From Desulfobacteraceae bacterium (GTDB taxonomy: Bacteria > Desulfobacterota > DSM-4660 > Desulfatiglandales > B25-G16): a DNA stretch of 36,107 bases. The translations under genes were made by a program, and so were the position numbers. The stretch spans positions 1-36,107 of the forward strand of contig JAUWZV010000008.1 of NCBI GenBank assembly GCA_030615105.1. The letters run 5' to 3'. Positions 16,966 through 24,961 of this stretch are shown here, in pieces (the stretch's first letter is position 1; every line of letters starts with the position of its first letter). The notes beneath the pieces were generated by a model. That model had not been told where the DNA came from. It saw only the letters and a program-made list of their open reading frames with translations, and did not search any database.

Positions 16966-19518
16966 TCATGCCCAGGTAACCAAACCCATGATAAAGCGGT
17001 TCTCAAGCCTCTTATGGCTGGGCGTGACGCGCACGGTGTAGCCAAAGCGACCTGTCTTCTGGCATGGAATCTGACCGCGGAAGGTGTAAATCCCATCGAC
17101 CGAGTCCACAACTTCCAAGGGAACTGTCTCCCGCTCGGCAAAGTCCCCGTGTTGGTCCAAAGGGCCGTAATAGGCATCCACGGTCACATCTTCCGGTGAC
17201 AGGGTTCCGAGCCTGACCCGTGCCATTACATCTACTTGCTGGCCCACGGGCATTTCCAGACCACCACTGTAAGTAACCTCCTCAATGGAGACCTCATGCC
17301 AGCTAGTCATCAGCTTTTTCCGCCAGGCAGCCAGGTCTTTGGCACCTGCAAACTCATCGCTGCACAAGGTATTGAAACGTTTCGAGCAGGGCAGATAATA
17401 GCGGCTGACATACTCCTGCACCATCCGGTGCGCGTTAAAAATCGGGGCCAGGTGCCGGAGACCAGACCTCATCTTTTCCACCCAACCCATGGGAATGCCG
17501 TCAGGGCCCTGCTGGTAAAAAAGGGGCACAACCTCCTTTTCCAGGATGTGGTAGAGGTCGCGGCTTTCAATGTCGTCCTGGGCTTCATGGTCCTGATAGA
17601 CTTCCCCGTGACCCAGGGCCCATCCGAAGTCCCGATGATAACCCTCATCCCACCATCCGTCCAGCACACTGAGGTTCAGAGAACCGTTGGCCAGTGCCTT
17701 CATACCGCTGGTTCCACAGGCTTCCAGGGGACGGCGGGGCGTATTAAGCCAGAGATCACTTCCAGAGACCATGTGGTGAGCTATGTTTATGTTGTAGTCC
17801 TCCAGAAAGACGATGCGGCGGCGGAATCTCTCCTGCCGTGCCAAGTGAATGATCGCCTTTATGAGTTCCTTGCCCTCATTGTCTTGAGGGTGGGCCTTCC
17901 CGGCAACGATGATCTGTACCGGGTATTCCGGGTGGTTGACTATGCGCTCCAACCGATCCGCGTCCCTGAAGAGGAGGGTGGCCCTCTTGTAAGTGGCGAA
18001 GCGGCGGGCAAAGCCGATGGTCAGGGCCTCAGGGGTCAGGACTTCGTCTGCAGCCTGCACTTCAGTAGCGCAGGCTCCCCGGTTCTTGAGTTGTTCAGCC
18101 AGACGACGACGGGCAAAGCTGACCAGATATTCCCTGCACCGTTCGTGGGTCCGCCACAGCTCTGTGCTGGGTATCTGTTCTACATGCTCCCAGACACACT
18201 CATTGTCCGGATCTTCTGCCCAGTCTGGACCCAGGTAGCGGTCAAAGAGCCTTGCCATATCCCTCGAGATCCAGGTGGGAACATGGATGCCATTGGTTAT
18301 GTGGTCTATAGGTACATCTTCCACCGGGTGGTTGTGCCAGACCTTTTGCCAAATATTCCGGGAGACATGGCCGTGGAGCCTGCTTACCCCATTAGTGTGG
18401 GAGGAGAGTCGCAGAGCCAGGGTGCTCATACTAAAGTGCTCGTTTTCATCCCGAGGCTCAAGGCGGCCATAACCCAACAACACCCTAAAGTTGATCCCCA
18501 TCCCCTTGGCATATTCCTCGAAGTAGGCCCGAACCAGCTCCGGGTCAAAGACGTCATTCCCTGCCTGGACCGGGGTGTGGGTGGTAAAAACCGTACTGGC
18601 CAGGACAAACTCCCGTGCGGCATCAAAAGACAGGCCCTTCTCCCTTCTCAGGATATTGATTCGCTCCAAGGCAGAAAAGGCCGAGTGGCCTTCGTTCATA
18701 TGGATGACAGTAGGCTCGATCCCCAAGGCTTTGAGAGCTCTAATACCACCGATCCCAAGAACGATTTCCTGTCTGAGCCGCATCTCCCGGTCCCCACCGT
18801 AAAGTTGGGCCGTGGTCTGGCGAAACTCAGGCGGATTGACTCCGGTATTAGTATCCAGCATGTATAGGGGTACTCTCCCCACGTTGACGCGCCAGATCAA
18901 GATCTGGACAGGCTGGCCTTTGAAGTCCACTGAGACGCTTAGAGGCTGGCCCTCCTGGTTTCTGACCAGACTGACCGGCATATTGGCGAAGTCGTTGGCC
19001 AGATAGGTCTCCATCTGCCAGCCGTCGTAGCTGAGGTACTGGCTGAAGTAGCCCTCCTGATACAGGAGACCCACTCCGACCACAGGCATATTCAAATCGC
19101 TGGCTGATTTAAGATGATCCCCGGCCAGGGCCCCCATACCCCCGGAGTAGATTGGCAGGCACTCAGTCAAACCGAACTCGGCTGAGAAGTATGCTACCTG
19201 AAAGGGCACATCGGGAAGGTAATCCATTGCCTGGATGCGGGGTTGAGACAGATAGCGGTCAAAATCCTGGCTCACCTGCTCTAATTGGGCCTGAAAGCCC
19301 TGGTCAGAGGATAACTCATCCAGCCGATCCTGACTGACCAGACCCAGCATCAGCACCGGGTTGTGTCCACACTCCTCCCATAGCCGCGGGCCTATGCGCT
19401 GAAAAAGATCCCGGATCTCTCCCTTCCAACCGAAGCAAAGGTTATAGGCCAAACGCCTCAAGCTCTCCAGTTGCTGAGGCAGGTTGGGTATGACGTTATA
19501 TTTGATCTTGGCCTTCAT
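16966..19518 (-). CDS. glgP: Alpha-glucan (glycogen/maltodextrin) phosphorylase, GT35 with DUF3417
   Basis: The enzyme releases glucose-1-phosphate from alpha-1,4-glucan ends. At 850 aa it is the Thermus/Thermotoga-type phosphorylase with an N-terminal DUF3417 (about 10-120: RRLAYNLCFGW, then AYFSAEFGL). The conserved core reads YSGGMGALAGDHLKSASDL, then MNEGHSAF, FTTHTPVQAGND, HITNGIHVPTW and IGFARRFATYKR. Lys607 in GTSGMKALANGSLN is the PLP site. The ATG overlaps the galE stop by four bases (ATGA), so it is translated from the galE message, yet its composition is GC-rich whereas galE is AT-rich. A long open frame on the opposite strand (17236-18867) is a codon-bias shadow. Confidence 0.93.
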   Translation of the reverse strand: MKAKIKYNVIPNLPQQLESLRRLAYNLCFGWKGEIRDLFQRIGPRLWEECGHNPVLMLGLVSQDRLDELSSDQGFQAQLEQVSQDFDRYLSQPRIQAMDYLPDVPFQVAYFSAEFGLTECLPIYSGGMGALAGDHLKSASDLNMPVVGVGLLYQEGYFSQYLSYDGWQMETYLANDFANMPVSLVRNQEGQPLSVSVDFKGQPVQILIWRVNVGRVPLYMLDTNTGVNPPEFRQTTAQLYGGDREMRLRQEIVLGIGGIRALKALGIEPTVIHMNEGHSAFSALERINILRREKGLSFDAAREFVLASTVFTTHTPVQAGNDVFDPELVRAYFEEYAKGMGINFRVLLGYGRLEPRDENEHFSMSTLALRLSSHTNGVSRLHGHVSRNIWQKVWHNHPVEDVPIDHITNGIHVPTWISRDMARLFDRYLGPDWAEDPDNECVWEHVEQIPSTELWRTHERCREYLVSFARRRLAEQLKNRGACATEVQAADEVLTPEALTIGFARRFATYKRATLLFRDADRLERIVNHPEYPVQIIVAGKAHPQDNEGKELIKAIIHLARQERFRRRIVFLEDYNINIAHHMVSGSDLWLNTPRRPLEACGTSGMKALANGSLNLSVLDGWWDEGYHRDFGWALGHGEVYQDHEAQDDIESRDLYHILEKEVVPLFYQQGPDGIPMGWVEKMRSGLRHLAPIFNAHRMVQEYVSRYYLPCSKRFNTLCSDEFAGAKDLAAWRKKLMTSWHEVSIEEVTYSGGLEMPVGQQVDVMARVRLGTLSPEDVTVDAYYGPLDQHGDFAERETVPLEVVDSVDGIYTFRGQIPCQKTGRFGYTVRVTPSHKRLENRFIMGLVTWA

Positions 19519-20513
19519 AAACGTACCTTAAGCTTAGAGCAGGTCTTTTCCCACTCTAAGGCTGTTTTACAAATAATGGCAAGGTTATTGAATTGAGGTC
19601 TCCAGTTTAGATGACTTAAAATTTTACTATTGTCGGCTATTAGGATTGGAGGATCACCAGGCCTTCTTGCTGATTCCTTGACAGCAAAATCAATTCCACT
19701 GACCTTTTTCATCTCATCAATAACCTCTCTTACTGAGTAGCCCTTATCATATCCACAATTAAAGATACCCGAGCTATTACCTTCCTTTAAATATTCAAGG
19801 GCAGACAGGTGGGCAGCAGCCAGATCTTCAACATGGATATAGTCCCTTACCCCTGTTCCGTCAGGTGTATCATAATCCGTTCCATAAATTTCTAAATACC
19901 CTTCTTTGCCAATAACTGTTTGGGCAGCCTTTTTAATAAGGTGTGTAGCCTGGGGAAAGTTCTGGCCTATCTTCCCATCAGATGATGCCCCGGCAACATT
20001 AAAGTATCTTAATATAATATACCTGAAATTTTTATTAGCCTTGGCAGTATCAACTAAAACCCTTTCACTCATAAGCTTGCTCATCCCATAGGGATTTATA
20101 GGGTTAACTGGTGTTGTTTCTCTTATAGGGATTTCATCAGGGATACCATAAACTGCAGCCGTGGAAGAAAAGATAAAATATTTAACCTTGTATTGAAGTG
20201 CAACTCCAAGCAGTTTAATAGTATTTATAGTATTATTTGAGTAATATTTTAAGGGATCAGTTACAGATTCAGGAACAATAATTGAGGCAGCAAAGTGAAT
20301 AATAGCATCAAATTTTTTTTCTGAAAAAATTTCAGAAATAACATTAAAATTTGATAAGTCCTCCTCTATCAAATCTCCATAAAGAACTGCCTCCTTTTTT
20401 CCAGTAGAAAGATTATCAATCACTGTAATGTTATAATCTGTGTTTTCACCTAAAAGTTTTACCACATGACTTCCAATATATCCGGCACCGCCGGTGATTA
20501 AAACCGATTTCAT
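19515..20513 (-). CDS. galE: UDP-glucose 4-epimerase
   Basis: GalE interconverts UDP-glucose and UDP-galactose through a bound NAD. The protein is 332 aa with the extended-SDR signature: GGAGYIGSH (8-16) for NAD binding, a Ser/Thr-rich FSSTAAVYG, and the catalytic NPYGMSK (Tyr and Lys of YxxxK). TGVRDYIHVEDLAAAH is also typical. It is AT-rich and so part of the backbone, but it is the first gene of the unit that continues into GC-rich glgP and glgB. AAGGA precedes the ATG. I found no strong promoter upstream on the minus strand. Confidence 0.95.
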   Translation of the reverse strand: MKSVLITGGAGYIGSHVVKLLGENTDYNITVIDNLSTGKKEAVLYGDLIEEDLSNFNVISEIFSEKKFDAIIHFAASIIVPESVTDPLKYYSNNTINTIKLLGVALQYKVKYFIFSSTAAVYGIPDEIPIRETTPVNPINPYGMSKLMSERVLVDTAKANKNFRYIILRYFNVAGASSDGKIGQNFPQATHLIKKAAQTVIGKEGYLEIYGTDYDTPDGTGVRDYIHVEDLAAAHLSALEYLKEGNSSGIFNCGYDKGYSVREVIDEMKKVSGIDFAVKESARRPGDPPILIADNSKILSHLNWRPQFNNLAIICKTALEWEKTCSKLKVRL

Positions 20514-20864
20514 AGAATATGGGTCCTTTTTAATTTTACTAAACTATTTTATCATTCAGTAGGTAATTGAGATACCTTAAGGTTATAAGGATTAAGGCAT
20601 TAACAAGAAGGTAATATATTAATTTTTTAAAGCAAAAAATTCAATCTAATAAGACATCTATCAGCAAAGAATAGTTTTATCCTGTCTGAATTACTTCAAA
20701 TTGCTTGACAATTTCCTCCTTTTTCCTATAGTCAAGATTCCTATTATATACGTTGTCCGTTGTCAGTAGTTAGTTGTTTTTTATTTCTTAACACTCAGGG
20801 CTTAAGGGTTATGAGCCATTGAAAATCTTGTCTCCAGGTGAAAAGTTATAGGAGATCTAATAAA
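20514..20864. other. Divergent intergenic region galE / rseC-like
   Basis: The AT-rich gap of about 350 bases holds a plus-strand promoter (20705-20732) and a stretch rich in GTTGTCCGTTGTCAGTAGTTAG, a simple-sequence type that recurs near 24907-24940. I see no other gene. Confidence 0.5.
20705..20732 (+). promoter_or_regulatory. Sigma70-type promoter for the RseC-like gene
   Basis: TTGACA (20705-20710), a 16-base spacer and TATAGT (20727-20732, 5 of 6). The predicted leader is about 125 bases to the ATG at 20865. Confidence 0.5.
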
Positions 20865-21353
20865 ATGGATCAGAAAAATCTGGAAATAAGGAAAAGGCCT
20901 AAGACTTATTTGATCCAGGAAGAAGGGATGGTCAAAGAGGCAAGGGGCAAAAAGGCACTTGTTATAACAGACAGAAAAGAACAATGTGCTCAATGTATGG
21001 CAAAGGGTTTCTGTCAGATGCTTGGTGGTGGCAAAGAGATGCTTTCCGAGGCCCTAAATCCCGTTGGTGCTAAGGCTGATGACATTGTGCTAATAGGCAT
21101 ACCTTCTGGCACAGTCACAAAGGCCTCTATGGTTGTCTATATGATTCCTGCAATAGGTTTGGTGGGAGGGGCTGCCCTTGGAAATTATTTTGGTAAACTA
21201 TATAGTTTAAATTTAGATTTATTTACACTCGTTGGTATCCTGGCCGGGATAGGGATTTCAATAATCTTCGTCAGGCTCTTAAGCAATGTATTAAGCAAAA
21301 GACCATCCTTCCAACTGGAGATCATTAAAATCATTAATCCTGATGAACCTTAA
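20865..21353 (+). CDS. RseC / SoxR-reducing-system family membrane protein
   Basis: The ATG at 20865 is preferred over an in-frame GTG at 20838 because AGGAG lies ten bases upstream. The 162-aa product has a cytoplasmic N-terminal domain with Cys41, Cys44 and Cys50 (CAQCMAKGFC), the Cys cluster of RseC proteins. Two membrane helices follow, at about 89-108 and 118-137, and then a short tail. RseC family members act with Rnf-type electron-transfer complexes and in sigma-E or SoxR redox control. No rnf genes are in this window, so the partner is unknown. It converges on the GT81-like gene, with only 20 bases between them. Confidence 0.8.
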   Translation: MDQKNLEIRKRPKTYLIQEEGMVKEARGKKALVITDRKEQCAQCMAKGFCQMLGGGKEMLSEALNPVGAKADDIVLIGIPSGTVTKASMVVYMIPAIGLVGGAALGNYFGKLYSLNLDLFTLVGILAGIGISIIFVRLLSNVLSKRPSFQLEIIKIINPDEP

Positions 21354-21373
21354 TGCACGACAGGGAGTCCTAC

Positions 21374-22591
21374 TTAATAGTCTTTGTTATTGTCATGTTC
21401 AATAGCATTGATCAATAACTCAAATATATTTGGAACGGCGGAGAGTACCCTGTTCCAATTCGGTATATGTGGAACATCAACCGGTGTTTCGAGAAACTGC
21501 TGGCCAGCGATAACAATGCACATGACGAATGCCTCGGCCGAACTACCTTCTTGATGCCTGTCATAAATTAGTCCATTGATCTCAGAATCATATTCATACT
21601 GAGCGATAAGGTCCTGAGCAATCCTCAAATAGATCGATCTCAAGGTCACAAAAGACTCATTTGTAAAGGTGTATCCCATACTTGCCATAGTTCTAAATAT
21701 GGATTTTGCAATGTCTGTTCCCATCTTTAACAAACCCTTGTTGGGATCTTCCAGGGTTAAGGGTTGATGCTTGTGTTCATAGTTATCGGAAAGGTCAACC
21801 TGGCATATTCTGCGCAATGCACAATTTCTGTGAATCTCAGCAAGAACCCCAACCTCCAATCCCCAATCACCAGGGATTCTGATCTGTCGGGCCAAATCTA
21901 CATCCATGGAAAATTCCCCGGCCAGGATGTATCTGAAACTATCGAGGTAATCTAAAAACTGATTAGATCCCAGGGTTTCTTTCAGGGCCCTGATAAGAGG
22001 TGTTACAAAGACCCGTGTCACCCTTCCGTGCATCCGATCCGTAACCCTGCTGTAGTATCCCTTACAAAAGCTAAAGCCAATGTTTGGATGTGCAACTGGG
22101 TAACAGAGCCGTGCAAGGAGATCCCTGTTGTAGGTGACAATATCGCAGTCGTGCAATGCAATAACCTGACTATCTTCGAGCGCCAGGATATATCCGTAGG
22201 AGACCCATGCAGACCTTCCCTTGCCATCATCACCAACATTGATTCCGTTTTCAGCCAGTATTTTATATATATCTTCAATTGCCGGGCCTGTACACCAGAT
22301 CAATTTTGGTTTCTGGGGAAGAGCAGAAAAAAATTTCTTTGCTTGTTTAAACTCCTCTGCATTTGCTCTTCCAACAGCAACAATGATATTTTTAAGGTAT
22401 TTTACATTCCTGAGTTCCTCGACTATCTTAGGAAGACCAGGCCCCTGGAGTTCAATTGGAATGTATGGAAGAACAAGGGAAATAGGCCTATGTTTTGTGG
22501 CCTCTTCGAGTTCTCCCTCAATTTCTTTGAGATCTCTGGATCTAAGCCTATGAAATGTTGCGATTTCACCATTTTGAAAAAAATCTGACAT
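21374..22591 (-). CDS. Glucosyl-3-phosphoglycerate synthase-like glycosyltransferase (GT81/GT-A)
   Basis: The ATG at 22591 follows GGAGGGAGGA; an in-frame TTG 15 bases upstream overlaps that ribosome-binding site and is rejected. The 405-aa GT-A protein has an N-terminal nucleotide-sugar fold (SLVLPYIPIE, then IIVAVGR), GKGRSAWVSYGYILA (123-137), and the metal-binding HDCD (147-150). The acceptor-side GDWGLEVGVLAEIHRN is like GpgS/MpgS enzymes that glycosylate 3-phosphoglycerate. Such enzymes start synthesis of the compatible solute glucosylglycerate (or mannosylglycerate). The sugar donor cannot be told from sequence, and the matching phosphatase is not beside it. Confidence 0.7.
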   Translation of the reverse strand: MSDFFQNGEIATFHRLRSRDLKEIEGELEEATKHRPISLVLPYIPIELQGPGLPKIVEELRNVKYLKNIIVAVGRANAEEFKQAKKFFSALPQKPKLIWCTGPAIEDIYKILAENGINVGDDGKGRSAWVSYGYILALEDSQVIALHDCDIVTYNRDLLARLCYPVAHPNIGFSFCKGYYSRVTDRMHGRVTRVFVTPLIRALKETLGSNQFLDYLDSFRYILAGEFSMDVDLARQIRIPGDWGLEVGVLAEIHRNCALRRICQVDLSDNYEHKHQPLTLEDPNKGLLKMGTDIAKSIFRTMASMGYTFTNESFVTLRSIYLRIAQDLIAQYEYDSEINGLIYDRHQEGSSAEAFVMCIVIAGQQFLETPVDVPHIPNWNRVLSAVPNIFELLINAIEHDNNKDY

Positions 22592-22798
22592 TATTCCTCC
22601 CTCCAATCTCCCTAAATTGCATCCTTTTTTGAGAATGGGTCAATGAACTACCATGCAGCAAGCTGCAGGGTATCTAATATCAAACGCCCCTCCCTTGTCG
22701 CAGATCCCGGTCTTTTAGGGAGCGGGGATGGGAGGGGATTAATCCGCCTCTGGCGGATAAAGGGGAGGGTGAACAAACATTTTATCACCCCCACTTCA

Positions 22799-22893
22799 CC
22801 CTGTTAAATAGAGATTGTGAAAAATTTGTAACATATTGAATTTATAGATATCTCTTTTCATTATTACAGCATCGATCATCCTATTTAACAGGG
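22799..22893. repeat. 95-bp element with 13-bp perfect terminal inverted repeats
   Basis: CCCTGTTAAATAG (22799-22811) is the exact reverse complement of CTATTTAACAGGG (22881-22893). The interior is AT-rich and includes GATTGTGAAAAATTTGTAAC. It is MITE-like and non-coding, and its arms match the family clustered at 5.2-5.6 kb. Confidence 0.8.
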
Positions 22894-22964
22894 CAGGCCT
22901 CCCCCCTGCCCGCTCGTGCCTCGCAGTGGCAGGCGGGCATCCAGGGGGAGGGACTATATGGTAA

Positions 22965-23008
22965 CCCTGTAGCAAGACTTCGGCGAGCTCAGTCGAGTCG
23001 CTACAGGG
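22965..23008. repeat. Hairpin CCCTGTAGC / GCTACAGGG
   Basis: The 9-bp perfect arms lie at 22965-22973 and 23000-23008 and enclose CTTCGGCGAGCTCAGTCGAG, a loop containing the palindrome GAGCTC. The loop motif is a common dispersed intergenic sequence in bacterial genomes. Confidence 0.65.
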
Positions 23009-23247
23009 AATTATCAAGTTAAATAATACAGGGACAGGCGGTTTGTTGCCTGCCCGCAATGCCTTTCTGCTGATTAAACAAAGTGACTTAAAATTTGGTT
23101 TCTCAAACAGCTATCCCCTTAATGATAGGTTACAATGCATGGCAGGCGGGGGTCTGTTCTGATTACCGAATAATTGATACTGGTTACTCGAAACGATTCC
23201 ACAATCCAGCATTCAGCATTCAGAATCCCTTAACTTTAGGCACTTTA

Positions 23248-23370
23248 GCCCTGGCCCAGACCTGGCAAAACCTGACTCAGTAAAGATAAACCCGCCTCAG
23301 GCGGGTAAACCAGGATTGGTGATACATCAGAAGCAAGCGTATATTCAAATCATGCCGCACCAGGGCGGGC
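23248..23370 (+). repeat. CCCTGGCCCAGACC-family element, copy 2
   Basis: It runs from GCCCTGGCCCAGACCTGGC to GCCGCACCAGGGCGGGC. The interior contains ACCCGCC-tca-GGCGGGT (23290-23306) and ATCAGAAGCAAGCGTATA. It is flanked on both sides by ACTTTAGGCACTTTA-type sequence. It is nearly identical, in inverse orientation, to 26069-26215. Confidence 0.75.
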
Positions 23371-23393
23371 TCACTTTAAGTACTTTAGGCACT

Positions 23394-23753
23394 TTATTTG
23401 TCATTGTTAGGAGTGGAATCAAATTTATAACCAGCCTTTTTATAATTTTCGAGGGCCCTCTCTTTTAGAAGTTTGTCTTTGGTCTTATCTGAGTGTTTGT
23501 CAGCCAACTCTGCGGCATGACTATATAGACCTGCTTTCTCGTATTCGGTTATCTTTCTTTCTGTGCTGGTATATTCTGGTGATGGATCAATAACTGCAGC
23601 ATGACACCATGAAATAATCCTTTTAACTCTTTTACTACAATTTGGGCAATGAGAAAGGGGTTTTTCATCAACGCCCTGGATGTACTCAAAGCTTTCTCGG
23701 CAAACCTTGCAGCCTTTTTCAGGAATCTCTGCCTGGTATTCATAAATTGGCAT
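23394..23753 (-). CDS. FmdB-type zinc-ribbon protein
   Basis: The 119-aa protein begins MPIYEYQAE, the standard start of FmdB/CxxC_CXXC regulatory-type zinc ribbons. Cys15, Cys18, Cys36 and Cys39 (CKVC, then CPNC) would bind one zinc. The C-terminal half is charged and helical (EYEKAGLYSHAAELADKHS) and unassigned. Members are often small and lie near ribosomal or metal-related genes. A direct function is not known. Its last codons border the CACTTTA repeat flank of copy 2. Confidence 0.8.
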   Translation of the reverse strand: MPIYEYQAEIPEKGCKVCRESFEYIQGVDEKPLSHCPNCSKRVKRIISWCHAAVIDPSPEYTSTERKITEYEKAGLYSHAAELADKHSDKTKDKLLKERALENYKKAGYKFDSTPNNDK

Positions 23754-24115
23754 AGAATAATATCCCCTCTAATAATATATCGGAATTTCTATCCCGCTGT
23801 AGGCGGGAAAATCAGCTAACTTTTATTGGCAACCAATTTGTGCCTGCCCGCCATCGCTCTCGCTCAGGCCCTGCCCGACGGATGGCAGGCGGGGAGGCGG
23901 GCGGGCCAGTATTCTATTCTTCCCTGGCCCAGACCTGGCATATCAAGATGCGGTAATGGAAAGTCAGGCATTTATAATCAGTGAAAACAATTTCATATCC
24001 ACATCCCGTCGCGCCAGGGCAGGCCAATATTCCAATCGGGGTGAAGCCCCTGATTTTTTATTACCACAAAATGTCATATTAGTCTACCACACATAAAAAT
24101 CATTCTAAATCAAGA
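23754..24115. other. Repeat-bearing gap upstream of rplU
   Basis: It holds a CCCGC-tgta-GCGGG hairpin (about 23793-23807), a GC-rich GCCTGCCCGCC / GGCAGGCGGG structure (about 23841-23905) and copy 3 of the CCCTGGCCCAGACC family (23932-24024). I find no ORF of note. Confidence 0.5.
23932..24024 (+). repeat. CCCTGGCCCAGACC-family element, copy 3
   Basis: The ends are CCCTGGCCCAGACCTGGCA and CCGTCGCGCCAGGGCAGGCC, about 93 bases apart. The interior differs from the other copies, so only the ends are conserved. Confidence 0.6.
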
Positions 24116-24144
24116 TTGACATTTTTAGTATATAGCCTTATATA
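24116..24144 (+). promoter_or_regulatory. Sigma70-type promoter for rplU-rpmA-obg
   Basis: TTGACA (24116-24121), a 17-base spacer and TATATA (24139-24144); TATAAA at 24141 is an alternative. It is the strongest promoter in this part of the window and leaves a leader of about 95 bases. Confidence 0.65.
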
Positions 24145-24148
24145 AAGA

Positions 24149-24184
24149 ACCTTTCTTATCAGCCCCTTTAAAGAGTAGGTTTTT
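24149..24184 (+). promoter_or_regulatory. Leader hairpin with T-run in the rplU 5' UTR (possible attenuator)
   Basis: ACCT-TTCTT (24149-24157) pairs with AAGAG-T-AGGT (24171-24180), nine base pairs with one bulged T. It is directly followed by TTTTT. It lies between the rplU promoter and start codon. Autoregulatory leaders are known for several ribosomal protein operons, including an L21 leader in Bacilli; homology to that RNA is not claimed. Confidence 0.4.
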
Positions 24185-24244
24185 ATTGACTTTGCTATGG
24201 AGTTAAGGTAATTTAAATTTATCTTGAAATATTGGAGGGTTAGA

Positions 24245-24556
24245 ATGTATGCAGTCATCCAAACGGGCGGCAAACAATATAAGGTAAAAACAGGTGAAGA
24301 TATAAAGGTTGAAAAATTGGATGGCAAGGTAGGAGATGAGGTTTATTTTGATAAAGTCTTGCTTGTTTCCAAAGAGGGAAAGGTAACATCTGGGAGACCT
24401 GTTTTGGAAAATGCCAGGGTGGTAGCTAAGATTACCAGGCAGGGAAGAGGGCCGAAGATAATTGTATTTAAATATAAAAGAAGGAAGGGATATAGAAAAA
24501 AACAGGGTCACAGGCAAGATTTCACAGGAGTAAAAATAATTGAGATTGAGGCATGA
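24245..24556 (+). CDS. rplU: Ribosomal protein bL21
   Basis: bL21 is a large-subunit protein that binds 23S rRNA. It has 103 aa from the ATG at 24245 behind TTGGAGGG; the longer frame starting at 24224 would consume the ribosome-binding site. MYAVIQTGGKQYKV and the basic KYKRRKGYRKKQGHRQ are the family signatures. It is the first gene of the rplU-rpmA-obg unit. Confidence 0.97.
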   Translation: MYAVIQTGGKQYKVKTGEDIKVEKLDGKVGDEVYFDKVLLVSKEGKVTSGRPVLENARVVAKITRQGRGPKIIVFKYKRRKGYRKKQGHRQDFTGVKIIEIEA

Positions 24557-24640
24557 ATCTCGTTATTCGTTATTGGTTATTGGTTTCCTGACAATGATCA
24601 ACATATAACGAATAACTATTGATGAAAAAAGGAGACAAAG

Positions 24641-24895
24641 ATGGCACACAAAAAAGCAGGTGGAAGTTCCAGGAATGGTAGAGATAGTCCAGGGAAGAGA
24701 CTGGGTGTAAAAAGATTTGGTGGTCAGATTGTTAAGGCCGGCTCAATCATTGTCAGACAAAGGGGAACCGGTATCCATCCAGGAAATAATGTAGGTGTTG
24801 GGAGAGACTACACGCTTTTTGCAAAGATTGATGGGGTAGTTACCTTTGAAAGATTGGGTAAGTACAGAAAACAAGCAAGTGTCTATGTTCCTTAA
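24641..24895 (+). CDS. rpmA: Ribosomal protein bL27
   Basis: The 84-aa bL27 starts [16 protein letters not shown], with the flexible N-terminal tail that reaches towards the peptidyl-transferase centre. No Firmicute-type cleavable N-terminal extension is present. AAAGGAGA precedes the ATG. The 84-base gap after rplU holds inverted CGTTATTCGTTAT / ATAACGAATAAC sequence that could form a hairpin between the two genes. Confidence 0.97.
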   Translation: MAHKKAGGSSRNGRDSPGKRLGVKRFGGQIVKAGSIIVRQRGTGIHPGNNVGVGRDYTLFAKIDGVVTFERLGKYRKQASVYVP

Positions 24896-24906
24896 TAATT
24901 AGTCAG

Positions 24907-24940
24907 TAGTCCGTTGTTTATTGTTTGTTGCAACGGACTA
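24907..24940. repeat. Hairpin TAGTCCGTTG / CAACGGACTA between rpmA and obg
   Basis: The 10-bp perfect arms enclose a 14-base loop (TTTATTGTTTGTTG). It sits just before the obg start. The same CCGTTG simple-sequence type appears near 20752-20775. Confidence 0.6.
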
Positions 24941-24961
24941 CAAACAATGGCACACAAATAT

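Larger units (their letters stand above)
22592..23393. other. Repeat-rich intergenic region, no gene
   Basis: About 800 bases without a credible gene. In order it holds an ATCCGCC-tct-GGCGGAT hairpin (22742-22758), the 95-bp CCCTGTTAAATAG element (22799-22893), a CCCCCTGCCCGC...GCGGGCA-type hairpin (about 22904-22947), CCCTGTAGC / GCTACAGGG (22965-23008), and copy 2 of the CCCTGGCCCAGACC family (23248-23370). The short frames that cross it are made of repeat sequence. Confidence 0.6.

Noticed and set aside
17236-18867. Long open frame (543 codons) on the plus strand opposite glgP
   Set aside because: glgP carries every phosphorylase motif on the other strand. The antisense frame has no recognisable domain and no ribosome-binding site. 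GC-rich genes often leave long antisense frames.
22796-23059. Minus-strand 87-codon frame ending KRDIYKFNMLQIFHNLY
   Set aside because: It is built entirely from palindromic repeats (22799-22893, the CCTGCCCGC hairpin, and 22965-23008). No ribosome-binding site or domain supports a protein.
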